Of a stretch of 64,000 nt of DNA, positions 1-8,925 are shown in pieces. A program made the position numbers and the translations under genes. Each line of letters opens with the position of its first letter. Positions within the stretch are counted from its first letter, which is position 1. Origin of the DNA: Microbacterium sp. Gd 4-13 (lineage in GTDB: Bacteria; Actinomycetota; Actinomycetes; Actinomycetales; Microbacteriaceae); assembly GCF_003095395.1 (NCBI RefSeq), contig NZ_QEIJ01000005.1, positions 245,577-309,576 of the forward strand, read 5' to 3'. The notes under the pieces are model-generated. The model saw nothing but the letters and a program-made list of their open reading frames with translations. It was not told where the DNA came from and searched no databases.

Positions 1-530
1 CTGCGCTCGACGAAGTCCATCGCCTGCGCGGCGGTGTTCACCATCGAGGTCTCGTACCGGTTAAGCACCTCGAAGGTCATCGACACACCGCGCTCGTGGG
101 CGTAGTCGGCGACCCGCCCCACGGCGTGGGCCGAGCGATTCCGACGACGCTCCGGCACCGGCTCCGTGGGGTGGGAGAACAGGCCGTAGGGCACGCCGTT
201 CATCTGATCGCCCCCCAGGGCGACCGTGAGGTCGACGGCCGCGCGCAGCATCGCTGCACCGGCCGCCGCCTCGTCGGGGTCGTCGGAGGAGACGTCGGCT
301 CCCGGCGCCTGTCCCGCGATCGTGATCGGCGCGAGGCCGCTCTCGGAGAAGAGCGCTCGCAGCTCCGCAGCATCCGTCGCCTGCGCATCGAGCGGCGGGA
401 GCACCGCGCGACGGTACCCGAGCTCAGCCAGGGCACCGAGCGCGGCACCGAGTGCGCGCGGCTCGACGTCGGGCACGAGGACGTTGATGTGGCAAGCGAG
501 GTCGAGGTCCAGCTCGAGGTCGGGATTCAT
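1..530 (-). CDS. D-tagatose/D-psicose 3-epimerase-like sugar isomerase (partial)
   Basis: The 3' part runs off the window; about 176 N-terminal residues are visible. It reads as a TIM-barrel sugar epimerase of the xylose-isomerase-like superfamily. The segment FEVLNRYETSMVNTAAQA, near residues 153-170, matches the D-tagatose 3-epimerase family, in which the Glu of the EVLNR motif binds the metal and the next Glu (NRYE) shapes the sugar site. The ATG lies 2 bases after the stop of the upstream SDR gene, so it is the last visible member of the sugar operon. Known family members epimerise free ketoses at C3. The exact substrate cannot be read from the sequence; an L-ribulose or erythrulose epimerase is equally possible. 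Confidence 0.8.
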   Translation of the reverse strand, partial: MNPDLELDLDLACHINVLVPDVEPRALGAALGALAELGYRRAVLPPLDAQATDAAELRALFSESGLAPITIAGQAPGADVSSDDPDEAAAGAAMLRAAVDLTVALGGDQMNGVPYGLFSHPTEPVPERRRNRSAHAVGRVADYAHERGVSMTFEVLNRYETSMVNTAAQAMDFVER

Positions 531-532
531 CG

Positions 533-1315
533 CTAGAAGGTGGGCAGGTCGAGCCGCTGCTTGAAGACGGAGTAGCCGTCGTCGACGTGCACGACCGTGC
601 CGTTGATGACGTTGGCCTCGTCGGACGCGAGGAAGGCCACCACGTCGGCGATCTCGGAGGGCTGGGTCATCTTGTTGCGCAGCTGCTCGCTCGCGAAGGT
701 CTCTTTGAGCTCGTCGCTGAACTGGTTGATGATCGCGGTGCCCACGCGACCCGGGGTGATCGCCACGGCGCGGATCCCGTACTGCGCGAGCTCGTACGCG
801 GCCGACCGGGTGAACGAGATCACGGCGGCCTTCGCGGCGCTGTACGTGAACGACAGCTCGGCGGCCTGCTCACCGTAGATCGACGATGTGCTGATGATGA
901 CGCCGGGGGTGCCCTGATCGCGGAACTGCCGGCCCGCGGCGAGGATGCCGTAGTAGACGCCGTCCTGGTCGATGCGGATCATCGGCTCGTAGTCGACGGC
1001 GGGGTCGTGGTCGAGCAGGGGCTTGCCGCCGGCGATGCCGGCGTTGTTGAAGATGACGTCGAGCGTGCCGAAGACCTCGACCGCTGTGGCCACCATCGCC
1101 TCGACCTCGGCGAACACCGAGACGTCGACCTGGCAGGCCGCGGTGGCGCCGTCGAAGCCGGCGGCCGTGATCTCGTCCACCGCCTGCTGCGCCCTCTCGA
1201 GCGAGATGTCGGCGACGAGCACTTTCGCGCCCTCTCGGACGAACTTCTCGACGGTCGCTCGGCCGATGCCGCTGGCACCGCCGGTGATGATGGCGACTTT
1301 GCCTTCAAGTCTCAT
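533..1315 (-). CDS. SDR-family NAD(P)-dependent oxidoreductase
   Basis: A classical 260-residue short-chain dehydrogenase. Visible are the TGGASGIG cofactor loop (residues 11-18), an acidic residue after beta-2 (VLVAD, about 35) that favours NAD, NNAG at 90-93, the catalytic Ser in STSS (about 144) and YSAAK with Tyr158 and Lys162. The start was set at the ATG preceded by AAGGAG eight bases upstream; the open frame extends further upstream but lacks a better site. It lies between another SDR and the epimerase in the sugar operon, so a polyol or keto-sugar dehydrogenase is likely. The substrate is unknown. Confidence 0.88.
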   Translation of the reverse strand: MRLEGKVAIITGGASGIGRATVEKFVREGAKVLVADISLERAQQAVDEITAAGFDGATAACQVDVSVFAEVEAMVATAVEVFGTLDVIFNNAGIAGGKPLLDHDPAVDYEPMIRIDQDGVYYGILAAGRQFRDQGTPGVIISTSSIYGEQAAELSFTYSAAKAAVISFTRSAAYELAQYGIRAVAITPGRVGTAIINQFSDELKETFASEQLRNKMTQPSEIADVVAFLASDEANVINGTVVHVDDGYSVFKQRLDLPTF

Positions 1316-1338
1316 TCTGAGTGCTCCTTCGTGGTGGG

Positions 1339-1368
1339 CTGCCGGCGGGGTGGTGACCCCGCCGGCAG
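1339..1368 (-). terminator. Intercistronic hairpin between the two SDR genes
   Basis: Perfect 13-bp arms CTGCCGGCGGGGT and ACCCCGCCGGCAG enclose a 4-base loop. There is no following T run. It sits in the 70-base gap between the two SDR genes of one operon, so it may act as a partial terminator or an mRNA stabiliser. Confidence 0.6.
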
Positions 1369-1385
1369 AGAGGGGTGGATTCTTC

Positions 1386-2207
1386 TCAGAACCCGGTATG
1401 GGAAAGGGCGAGCGCCCCACCGTCGACGGCGAGGATCGTCCCCGTGACGAACGACGATGCCGGCGCGACGAGGAAGAGCATGGGCCCCTGGACCTCGGCC
1501 ATGGTCCCCATCCGCGCGAGGGGGATGGTCCCCGCCCACATCGCCTCCGCCTCGGGGGTGATCTCGGTCTTGCCGTCGCCGATGCGCGTGCCCTTGAACG
1601 GACCGGGTGCGATCGCGTTCACACGGATCCCGTGCGGCGCCAGTTCGAGCGCGAGCTGGCGGACGAGGTTGAGGATGGCCGCCTTGGTGGTGACGTAGGC
1701 GTAGGAGACCATCGGGTCGGTCCGCAGCCCCGCCGTCGAGGCGGTGACGAGGATGCGTCCGCCCGGCTCGAGCACCCGCGACGCCGCGCGGAGCGTCTCG
1801 AACGTGCCGGTGAGGTTGGTCGCGACGACCTCGTCCCACTCGGCGTTGGTGTAGTCCGCGATGCGGCCGTCGCCGAGGTAGCTCGCCCCGCCGGAGATCC
1901 CCGCGTTCGCGACGACCACCGTGGGACGACCGACTTCGGCCGTGATCCGCTCGAACACGGCATCGACAGCGCCGCGCGCGGCGACATCGACGGCGTATCC
2001 GTGGGCCTTGCCTCCCGCCGAGACGATCCCCGCGGCGACATCGGCCACTCGCCCCTCGCTCCGTCCGAGGACGACGACGGTGGCCCCGGCGGCGGCGTAC
2101 ATCTCTGCCGCCGCCTGTCCGATCCCGCTGGAGGCACCCGTCACGACGACGATGTCCGCGCTCAGGTCGAGCAGCGCCGACAGGTCGGCTGAGGTGGTGG
2201 TACTCAT
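1386..2207 (-). CDS. SDR-family oxidoreductase
   Basis: A 273-residue short-chain dehydrogenase with TGASSGIG (23-30), NAG (101-103), the catalytic Ser in TASTAG (about 157) and YVTTK (Tyr171, Lys175). The residues after beta-2 read LGRS, which suggests NADP rather than NAD, unlike the neighbouring SDR. The C-terminal VDGG motif is typical of the classical group. The ATG is 13 bases downstream of the sugar-binding protein gene and has only a weak ribosome site. Two SDRs with different apparent cofactor preference in one operon would fit an oxidation/reduction pair that interconverts sugar epimers, but this is inference. Confidence 0.88.
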   Translation of the reverse strand: MSTTTSADLSALLDLSADIVVVTGASSGIGQAAAEMYAAAGATVVVLGRSEGRVADVAAGIVSAGGKAHGYAVDVAARGAVDAVFERITAEVGRPTVVVANAGISGGASYLGDGRIADYTNAEWDEVVATNLTGTFETLRAASRVLEPGGRILVTASTAGLRTDPMVSYAYVTTKAAILNLVRQLALELAPHGIRVNAIAPGPFKGTRIGDGKTEITPEAEAMWAGTIPLARMGTMAEVQGPMLFLVAPASSFVTGTILAVDGGALALSHTGF

Positions 2208-2220
2208 CGTCCGGCCCGGA

Positions 2221-3249
2221 TCAGAGCGTGGGCTCGTAGGAGGCGACGTTGCTGCGGTCGATCAGCTCGCCCTCCAACGGGATGTAGTTCTCGTCGGGCA
2301 GCGTCGCCGAGTCGCGGTACTCGTTCATGAGGACGATCATGTCGTCGACGACCCTGACCCAGTCCTGCGCGACGGACGCGTACATCGGGCCGTCCTTGGC
2401 GATCTCGACCGCGGTCTCGCCGAGGGCGTCGACTCCGGTGACGAAGATGTCGTTGCGGCCGGCCTCGGTGATGGCACGTGCCGCGCCGAGGGCTGCGTCA
2501 TCCCAACCGACCCAGACGCCGTCCAGTCCTTCGGGGTTCGCCTGCAGGTAGTCGGTGACGAAGTTCAGCGCCTCGGTGCGACCGGTTCCCGGGTCCAGCG
2601 CCTGCTTCATGTCGCCACCGGCGATGATCGCTCCGGCTCCCTCGAGCTTGTCCAGGGCCAGGTTCGACCGGGTCTGAATGCCGATGTGCGGATCGTGCCC
2701 GATCACCATGACGTTCTTTCCCTCGAGGCCGCCCATGGCCTCTTCGAGCGCACCTACCGTCAGGTCCGCGGTCACCTCCTGGCTGAAGGTGATGTCCACG
2801 ACGAAGTCGTCATTGGGCTCGACACCGCCGTCGATCGAGAAGATCGGGATTCCCGCCTCTTGCGCGGCCTGGACGAGCGGGGCGATCTGGCGGGGGTCGG
2901 GGAATCCGGCGAGGATGGCGTCAGCGCCCTGCTGGATGGCGGTCTGCACGTCGCTGTTGATCTTGTCGTAGTCGAACGCGCTGGTGTAGAGCGTGACTTC
3001 CCAGTTCTCCTGCGCGTTGCCCTTCTCGACGAATTCGTCCAGGGTCAGCTTTCCGCCCGGCGTGGCATAGCCGGCGGTGAATGCCGCGACCTTGAAGACG
3101 CCGTCGTCTCCGAGCCCGTCGGTCTTGCCCTCGGCGCTCGTTCCGCCGCCCGTGGTTCCGGTGGTCACCGAGCACCCGGCAAGAGCGACCGCGGCGGTCA
3201 GGGCGACCGCGACCGTGGTGAGGCGGCGCCTCGTAGTTACATTGCGCAT
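2221..3249 (-). CDS. Ribose-type sugar ABC transporter substrate-binding lipoprotein
   Basis: A 342-residue extracellular binding protein. Residues 1-25 form a lipoprotein signal peptide with the lipobox LAGC, so it should be anchored to the outer face of the membrane. The rest matches the Peripla_BP_4/RbsB family of two-lobed sugar-binding proteins, including the segments DAILAGFPDP and GVWVGWDDAALGAARAI. The start has AAGGAG seven bases upstream. It follows the permease gene after a gap holding a hairpin, a common arrangement when the binding protein needs a separate expression level. The ligand is not predictable; family members bind pentoses, hexoses, polyols or autoinducer-2. Confidence 0.9.
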   Translation of the reverse strand: MRNVTTRRRLTTVAVALTAAVALAGCSVTTGTTGGGTSAEGKTDGLGDDGVFKVAAFTAGYATPGGKLTLDEFVEKGNAQENWEVTLYTSAFDYDKINSDVQTAIQQGADAILAGFPDPRQIAPLVQAAQEAGIPIFSIDGGVEPNDDFVVDITFSQEVTADLTVGALEEAMGGLEGKNVMVIGHDPHIGIQTRSNLALDKLEGAGAIIAGGDMKQALDPGTGRTEALNFVTDYLQANPEGLDGVWVGWDDAALGAARAITEAGRNDIFVTGVDALGETAVEIAKDGPMYASVAQDWVRVVDDMIVLMNEYRDSATLPDENYIPLEGELIDRSNVASYEPTL

Positions 3250-3292
3250 GAGCGAACTCCTTTGTCGTGTTTCATACTGCGAATGGTGTGAT

Positions 3293-3313
3293 CGCCGGGG
3301 CGGCGCCCCGGCG
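3293..3313 (-). terminator. Intercistronic GC hairpin upstream of the binding-protein gene
   Basis: Arms CGCCGGGGC and GCCCCGGCG (9 bp) flank a 3-base loop in the 96-base gap between the permease and binding-protein genes. It lacks a T run and probably tunes or protects the mRNA rather than ending the operon. Confidence 0.5.
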
Positions 3314-3345
3314 GGAGGGGGTGTCTTGAGGGCGGCGCGGCCGCG

Positions 3346-4329
3346 CTAGGCGTTCTTCTGCTTCAGCCCCGACAGCAGGACCGCGGCAATGATGATCACG
3401 CCGATGAGCACCTGCTGGATGTAGGTGTTCACGCCGATGATGTTGAGTCCGTTCTGGACGACGCCGATGATCGCGACGCCCACGATGGTTCCGCCGATGT
3501 TCGCCTGCCCCGATCGCAGCAGGGTCATACCGAGGAACACGGCGGCGACGGCGAACATCATCAGGTCGTTCGCGCTCGACGAGCCGGCGCTGCCCAGGCG
3601 ACTGACCAGCACGATGCCGCCCAGCCCCGAGAGGAAGCCCGCGACGGTGAACGCGAGGAAACGCGTGGAGCGTACGCTCACGCCCGACAGTCGCGCGACC
3701 TCGGCATTGCCGCCGATTGCGTACCAGCGCCGCCCGATCGTCGTGAAGCGCAGAACCGCCCAGGCGACCACGGCGATGATGATCGCGTAGACGACCGGCA
3801 ACGGAATACCGTTCACGCGCGCCTGCCCGAGGAAGCCGAACTCTTCCGGCCAGCCGTACAGGGTCGTCCCCCCTGTGACGATGAGGGCGAGCCCGCCGAC
3901 GGTGGTCATGGTCGCCAGGGTCGCCACGAACGCCGACAGGTTGAGATAGGCGACGAGGATGCCGTTGATCACGCCGACGAGCGTGCCCACGACCATGGCC
4001 AAGACGATGGCCACCGGGACGGGCACCCCGGCGATCATGAGGGCGGCGGCGGACGCACCGGAGAGCGTGGCCGTCGTTCCCACCGAGAGGTCGAAGTCTC
4101 CGACCACCATGACGAAGGTCTGCGCAACCGCGATGATCGTCAGGATCGCGACCTGGTTGAGGATGTTCGTCATGTTGCCCGCGGTGAGGAACACCCCGTT
4201 GCCGGCGACGGTGAATACGGCGACGAGCACGACGAGGGCGATGACCGTGCTCCCCTGCCACACCCACTGCAAGCGCGGGGAGCGGTCGGGTTCCACTGCG
4301 GCGATCGTGAGGGTATCTGTCTGCGCCAT
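3346..4329 (-). CDS. Ribose-type sugar ABC transporter permease
   Basis: A 327-residue integral membrane protein of the RbsC/BPD_transp_2 family with about eight to ten hydrophobic helices and the family segment FDLSVGTTATLSGA, followed by VNGILVAYLNLSAFVATLAT. The start was placed at the ATG with GGAAGGG ten bases upstream, next to the stop of the ATPase gene; an upstream in-frame ATG would overlap the ATPase gene. It forms the channel of the importer with the adjacent ATPase and binding protein. Confidence 0.9.
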   Translation of the reverse strand: MAQTDTLTIAAVEPDRSPRLQWVWQGSTVIALVVLVAVFTVAGNGVFLTAGNMTNILNQVAILTIIAVAQTFVMVVGDFDLSVGTTATLSGASAAALMIAGVPVPVAIVLAMVVGTLVGVINGILVAYLNLSAFVATLATMTTVGGLALIVTGGTTLYGWPEEFGFLGQARVNGIPLPVVYAIIIAVVAWAVLRFTTIGRRWYAIGGNAEVARLSGVSVRSTRFLAFTVAGFLSGLGGIVLVSRLGSAGSSSANDLMMFAVAAVFLGMTLLRSGQANIGGTIVGVAIIGVVQNGLNIIGVNTYIQQVLIGVIIIAAVLLSGLKQKNA

Positions 4330-4330
4330 G

Positions 4331-5854
4331 TCAGGCGTCCCTTCCATATGCATAAGTGAGGATGAGCTCATCGTCGGCGCCGTCTGCATCGACTTCGCCG
4401 GAGATGCGGCCCTCGTGCATCACGAGGATCCGGTCCGAGAGCCCGATGAGTTCGGGCAGTTCGCTGGAGACGGCCACGACAGCCGTTCCGGTCGCAGTGA
4501 GCTCGCGGATGAGGCGGTAGATCTCCGCCTTCGTTCCCACGTCGATCCCTCGAGTCGGTTCATCCATGAGCAGCACCTTGGGATTGCGCGCCAGCATCTT
4601 CGCGAGCACGACCTTCTGCTGGTTCCCGCCGGAGAGCTGCCCGACGGGCTGTCGAACGCCGCGGGCTTTGATCTGCAGCTCCGCGAGCGCCCGCTTGGCC
4701 AACTGCACTATTCGTCGCTGGGACACGACACCGCCCGGGCTCACCGACTTCAGGTTCGCGATCGCGATGTTGTCGGCGATCGGTGCCGACAGAATCACGC
4801 CCTGCGCGCGGCGCTCCTCGGGGACGAGAGCGATGCCCGCATCCAGGGCGCGGCCGACCCCGCGGCCGACCAGCGTGGCCCCGTCGATCTGGACGATGCC
4901 TCCCGAACTCTTCTGAGCCCCGGCGAGGAGGCGTAGCAGTTCGCTCCGCCCCGATCCCGCAAGACCTCCGACGCCCACCACCTCCCCCGCACGCACTTCG
5001 AACGACACATCGCTCACGCGCCGGCCGGATAGCCCCTCGACAGATAGCACGACCTTGCCCCCACCGGTGCCGCGCGGGGGGTACATCTCGTCCTGTTCGC
5101 GACCGACCATCGTCGAGATGACGTCGTTGATCGACGAGTCGGACACATTCTTCGTCACGATCGTGCGTCCGTTGCGCATCACGGTGAGGCGGTCGCAGAG
5201 CGCGAACACCTCCTCCAACCGGTGCGACACGTAGACGATGGCGACACCCTCGTCACGCAGACTTCGCAGGACCGTGAAGAGCCCCTCGATCTCGGTGTCC
5301 GTGAGGGCCGCGGTGGGCTCGTCCAGAATGAGCACCTTGGCATCGATCGACAGCGCGCGGGCGACCGCGACCATCGTCTGCTGAACGGGCGAGAGACCAC
5401 CGGCGAGGCGACGCAGGCTGATGTGCTGACCCAACCGATCGAGCTGTGCCCGTGCGTGTGCGCGGAGCTGCTTCCAACGCACGACGCCGAGGGTCGACGG
5501 CGCATCGTCACCCAGCACGATGTTCTCGGCGACGCTGATCGTCGGCACGATCGAGAGTTCCTGGTACAGCGCGACGACGCCGGCTCGGTGCGCGGCGCGC
5601 ACATTGGCGAAGTCGACGGCGCCACCAGCGACGAGCACCTCGCCCTGATCCTGCTGATAGAGCCCGGTGATGATCTTGATGAGTGTCGACTTTCCGGCGC
5701 CGTTCTCTCCGAGGAGGGCATGGATCTCTCCCGGACGGACGTCGAGGTCGATCCCGCGCAACGCCTGGACGCCGTCGAAGTGCTTCGTGATGCCGCGCAC
5801 CTCAAGGATCGGCGCGATGGTCGGTGCCGCAACGGTGTCGATCGGAACGGTCAT
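4331..5854 (-). CDS. Ribose-type sugar ABC transporter ATPase (two ABC domains)
   Basis: A 507-residue cytoplasmic ATPase of the RbsA/MglA type with two fused nucleotide-binding domains. The first has Walker A GENGAGKS near residue 45, a weak signature (LSPVQQ) and Walker B LILDEPT. The second has a degenerate Walker A (GLAGSGRSE) but an intact signature LSGGNQQK and LLMDEPT. One altered P-loop is normal in this family. The ATG overlaps the stop of the dehydrogenase gene as ATGA, showing translational coupling inside the sugar operon. It powers import of the same sugar as the flanking permease. Confidence 0.92.
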   Translation of the reverse strand: MTVPIDTVAAPTIAPILEVRGITKHFDGVQALRGIDLDVRPGEIHALLGENGAGKSTLIKIITGLYQQDQGEVLVAGGAVDFANVRAAHRAGVVALYQELSIVPTISVAENIVLGDDAPSTLGVVRWKQLRAHARAQLDRLGQHISLRRLAGGLSPVQQTMVAVARALSIDAKVLILDEPTAALTDTEIEGLFTVLRSLRDEGVAIVYVSHRLEEVFALCDRLTVMRNGRTIVTKNVSDSSINDVISTMVGREQDEMYPPRGTGGGKVVLSVEGLSGRRVSDVSFEVRAGEVVGVGGLAGSGRSELLRLLAGAQKSSGGIVQIDGATLVGRGVGRALDAGIALVPEERRAQGVILSAPIADNIAIANLKSVSPGGVVSQRRIVQLAKRALAELQIKARGVRQPVGQLSGGNQQKVVLAKMLARNPKVLLMDEPTRGIDVGTKAEIYRLIRELTATGTAVVAVSSELPELIGLSDRILVMHEGRISGEVDADGADDELILTYAYGRDA

Positions 5855-6918
5855 CGCGGCATCTCCTCGTCGATGTCGTTGCACCGCAGCACGACCTTCG
5901 GGAAGCGCCCGCTGATGTGCACCGCGAAAGCCTCGACCGCGTCTTCGAGGTCGTAGACCGCCTCGGTCAGCTCGTCGAGCTGCAGGTAGGGCAGAATCTG
6001 CAGCGCCCGGGGGAACGCGTAGGGCGAGACGAAGATGCCCGTCAGCGTCAGCTCCTTGAGGTAGAGGTAGTCCGACAGGTTGAGGGGCAGCTCGTAGTTC
6101 TCGGGATACATCGCCCCGTAGACGACGGTCGCCCCCTTGCCGGCGATGTCGAGCAGGCCCCGCACGGCGCGCGGCGATCCGGACGCGTCAATCACGACGT
6201 CGTAGCCGCGGCCGTCGGTGATCTCGGAGGCGAGAGCGGCCTGGTCTTCACCCACGGGGTCGATCACGAAGTCCGCGCCGTGGCGCAGCGCCATCTCGCG
6301 CCGCTCGGCGATGGGCTCGATCATCGTGAGCGAGGTCGCACCGTTCATCTTCATCACCTGGAGGGTGAGCTGCCCGATCGGTCCACCGCCGCAGATCGCC
6401 ACCCGATCCCCGACCCGTGCGCGCGCCTTGTCCGCGATACGCACCGCCACGGAGGTCGGTTCGAGGATGCTGCCGTGCAGGAGGCTGACATCGTCGGGCA
6501 GCCGGTACACCTGCGACTCGTGCCAGGTCACGGTCTCGGCCATGCCGGGGCGGTTGTAGTCCTGGATGTTCTCGCAGAACTGCTGCCGGCCCTCCTGGCA
6601 GGGGCGGCATGTTCCGCAGAATCGCAGGAAGTTGCCCGCCACCCGGTCGCCGACCTTCAGACCGTTCCGGGTCGCCCGCTCACCCAGCGCCTCGATGACC
6701 CCCGACAGCTCGTGGCCGAGCCCGATGGGTACGTCCGTTCCGAAGAAGCCCTCCGCGAGGTGGGGGTCAGATCCGCAGATCGCCGAATAGGCGACCCGGA
6801 TGCGGACGTCTTCGGGCCCGAGCGGCTGCTCGGGGAAGTCGACGACGCCGATGCGTCCTCGCGTGTTCTCATCGGGATCGCGCAGGCTGCCGATCCGTGT
6901 CACCGCTACCGTTCTCAT
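5851..6918 (-). CDS. Zinc-dependent alcohol/polyol dehydrogenase (MDR family)
   Basis: A 355-residue medium-chain dehydrogenase. Catalytic zinc ligands are visible as Cys48 (ICGSD) and His69-Glu70 (GHE), and the structural zinc as Cys101, 104, 107 and 115. The Rossmann motif GGGPIG follows near 175, and the charged residue after it (MIEP) points to NAD. Sequence style resembles L-idonate/sorbitol/threonine dehydrogenases that oxidise a secondary alcohol. It lies between the split transketolase and the importer, suggesting that it oxidises the imported polyol or aldonate to a keto compound. The substrate is inferred from context only. Confidence 0.88.
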   Translation of the reverse strand: MRTVAVTRIGSLRDPDENTRGRIGVVDFPEQPLGPEDVRIRVAYSAICGSDPHLAEGFFGTDVPIGLGHELSGVIEALGERATRNGLKVGDRVAGNFLRFCGTCRPCQEGRQQFCENIQDYNRPGMAETVTWHESQVYRLPDDVSLLHGSILEPTSVAVRIADKARARVGDRVAICGGGPIGQLTLQVMKMNGATSLTMIEPIAERREMALRHGADFVIDPVGEDQAALASEITDGRGYDVVIDASGSPRAVRGLLDIAGKGATVVYGAMYPENYELPLNLSDYLYLKELTLTGIFVSPYAFPRALQILPYLQLDELTEAVYDLEDAVEAFAVHISGRFPKVVLRCNDIDEEMPR

Positions 6919-6948
6919 TCGCTTCTCCGTTGAACCGAGGTGGGTCGT

Positions 6949-7914
6949 TCAGGCCTGCGCGGAGACCGCGCGCCGCAGGGCCGCGACCGTGGCCGCCGGG
7001 CCGTATCCGTGCTTGTTGCGGAGTTCCTCGTCGTCGCCGAAGCCGGCGTACACCTGTGGGATCCCGAGTCGCTCGAAGGTCGTGAGTCGCACGCCGCGGT
7101 CGGCGACGACGTCGGCGATGCGCGAGGCGAGTCCGCCGTAGGCGAGGTGGTCCTCCAGCACGACGAAGCGTCCGCCGGTCTCGTCGGCGCACCGCACGAT
7201 GAGCTCTTCGTCGATCGGCTTGAGCGTGAACATGTCGACGACGCGGATCGAGCGTCCGTCCTTCGCGAGCTCGTCGGCGGCGTCCAGCGCCTGGGCGACG
7301 GTCGTGCCGTGCGTGAAGATGGTCGCGTCGGTTCCCTCGCGGGCGACGATCCCCTTGCCGATGCGCACGTCGTGCTCGCCCGGCTCGTACAGCACCTTGT
7401 CTTTCTTGCCGACGGCCAGACGGATGTAGATCGGTCCCGTCATGGTCATCGACTGCCGGATGATCTCGCCGACCATCAGCGGGTCGCCGATGGAGGTGAC
7501 CGTCATGTTGGTCAACGCGCACATCAGCGCGAGGTCTTCCACGGCGTAGTGCGTCGATCCGCCGTTGCCGACGAGACCGCCGTGGGTGCCGATGATCTTG
7601 ACGGGGAGGTTCGGGTAGCAGACGTCGCTGCGCACCTGCTCGAGCGCGCGCATGGAGAGGAAGGGCAGCATCCCCGAGACCACCGGGATGTTGCCGTCGT
7701 ATGCGAGACCGGCGGCGATGCCGACGCAGGCCTGCTCCGCGAGACCGACGTCGATGAAGCGGTCGGGGAACTTATCGCGGAACTCCACGAGCGTGGCGCC
7801 GATGTCGGGGGTGAGCACCCAGAGGTTCGGGAGCTCGTCGCCCAGTTCGGCGAGGGTCGACCCGATGACCGAACGGGCTCCGAGGAACTCACCGAAGGTG
7901 AAGGTGGTGGGCAT
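6949..7914 (-). CDS. Transketolase, C-terminal (pyrimidine/transketolase-C) subunit
   Basis: A 321-residue protein covering the second half of transketolase: the Pyr domain (about residues 5-170, with IDVGLAEQACVGIAAGLA) and the C-terminal domain (from about 185). The Glu in GLAEQ is the residue that activates thiamine diphosphate in this family. Its ATG overlaps the stop of the N-terminal subunit gene by one base, so the two halves are co-translated to form one enzyme. Split transketolases occur in specialised sugar pathways as well as in normal pentose metabolism. No kinase accompanies it in the visible part of the operon, so an unusual ketose donor is possible. Confidence 0.9.
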   Translation of the reverse strand: MPTTFTFGEFLGARSVIGSTLAELGDELPNLWVLTPDIGATLVEFRDKFPDRFIDVGLAEQACVGIAAGLAYDGNIPVVSGMLPFLSMRALEQVRSDVCYPNLPVKIIGTHGGLVGNGGSTHYAVEDLALMCALTNMTVTSIGDPLMVGEIIRQSMTMTGPIYIRLAVGKKDKVLYEPGEHDVRIGKGIVAREGTDATIFTHGTTVAQALDAADELAKDGRSIRVVDMFTLKPIDEELIVRCADETGGRFVVLEDHLAYGGLASRIADVVADRGVRLTTFERLGIPQVYAGFGDDEELRNKHGYGPAATVAALRRAVSAQA

Positions 7915-8789
7915 CAGACGTTCTCCTTCATGCGTGAGGACTGCAGGGCGGCGAGAGCCTTTTCGAGGTCGGCGGCGCCGAGCGATCCGGCGTGCCAGGC
8001 GAGGTTGCGCTCCATGAAGTCGACGCCCTTGCCCTTGATGGTCTCGGCGATGATCACCGTGGGGACGTCGCTGTCGGGCGCCGGGAGGGCGTCGATGGCG
8101 CCCACCAGCTGGCCCATGTCATGGCCGTCGATCTCGACGACGTTCCAGCCGAAGGCCCGCCACTTGTCGGGGTAGGGCTCGAACATGACCCGCTCCTCGG
8201 CGTGGCTCGTCATGAGCTGACGGTTGCGGTCGATGAAGGCCACGAGGTTGCCGAGCTTGTTGCTGCGGCCGGCCATCGCCGCCTCCCACACCGAGCCCTC
8301 ACCGGTCTCGCCATCGCCGAGCAGGGTGAACACGCGGTGGTCGTCGCCGCGGTGCCGGGCGCTGAGCGCCATGCCGACCGCGAGCGGAAGACCGTGACCG
8401 AGCGAACCGGTCGACGCCTCGACACCGGGCAGCTGAACCTTGCACGGGTGCATGCCGTACGCGCTGTCGAGCTGGCCGTAGGTGTCGACGATCCCCTCGT
8501 ACGAGAAGAATCCACGCATCGCCATCGTGATGTACATGCAGACGGCCGCGTGGCCCTTGCTCAGCACGAAGCGGTCGCGCTCCGGGTTGCTGATGTCGGT
8601 GGGGTCGATGTGCATCCCGTAGTGGAACAGCACGGTGAAGATGTCGGCGGCCGACAGATCTCCGCCGATGTGCACGGCCCCCTCGTAGGTTCCGCAAAGC
8701 TCCAGCAGTTTGGTGCGCAGCTCGAAAGACAGTTCCTCGAGCTCCTCGACGCTGTGCAGCGCCCCGGCATCCAGGGTCTTCGTACTCAT
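7914..8789 (-). CDS. Transketolase, N-terminal (thiamine diphosphate-binding) subunit
   Basis: A 291-residue protein equal to the PP domain of transketolase. Motifs include the early His-Ile-Gly-Gly-Asp segment (HIGGDLSAADI), KGHA, the GSLGHGLP substrate loop, and GDGETGEGSVWEAA leading to the Mg-binding Asn of FIDRNR. The open frame extends upstream, but the ATG with GGAGAG just before it and the normal family N-terminus fix this start. It is the first gene of the sugar operon, directly behind a good promoter. With the downstream subunit it should transfer two-carbon ketol units between sugars. Confidence 0.9.
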   Translation of the reverse strand: MSTKTLDAGALHSVEELEELSFELRTKLLELCGTYEGAVHIGGDLSAADIFTVLFHYGMHIDPTDISNPERDRFVLSKGHAAVCMYITMAMRGFFSYEGIVDTYGQLDSAYGMHPCKVQLPGVEASTGSLGHGLPLAVGMALSARHRGDDHRVFTLLGDGETGEGSVWEAAMAGRSNKLGNLVAFIDRNRQLMTSHAEERVMFEPYPDKWRAFGWNVVEIDGHDMGQLVGAIDALPAPDSDVPTVIIAETIKGKGVDFMERNLAWHAGSLGAADLEKALAALQSSRMKENV

Positions 8790-8896
8790 CGCATCTCTCC
8801 TCGTCGATTGATACGCATGCCGATTTCCGGCGCCTGACCAGGCATCTTCTTCGACACTCTCGGGCTGTCGAGGGCTTTTCTCCCCCGACGGAAGTG

Positions 8897-8925
8897 ACGC
8901 TAGCACGAAGCTCTTTACATGTAAA
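8897..8925 (-). promoter_or_regulatory. Promoter of the transketolase-sugar operon
   Basis: On the minus strand TTTACA (8925-8920) and TAGCGT (8902-8897) are separated by 17 bases, a good vegetative promoter about 110 bases before the transketolase start. The -35 box lies inside the palindrome at 8914-8925, so a repressor bound there would block it. Confidence 0.6.

Noticed and set aside
587..1447. Long plus-strand open frames opposite the sugar operon
   Set aside because: They mirror genuine minus-strand genes; the protein sequences are rich in Arg, Gly and His and lack any family motif, as expected in very GC-rich DNA.
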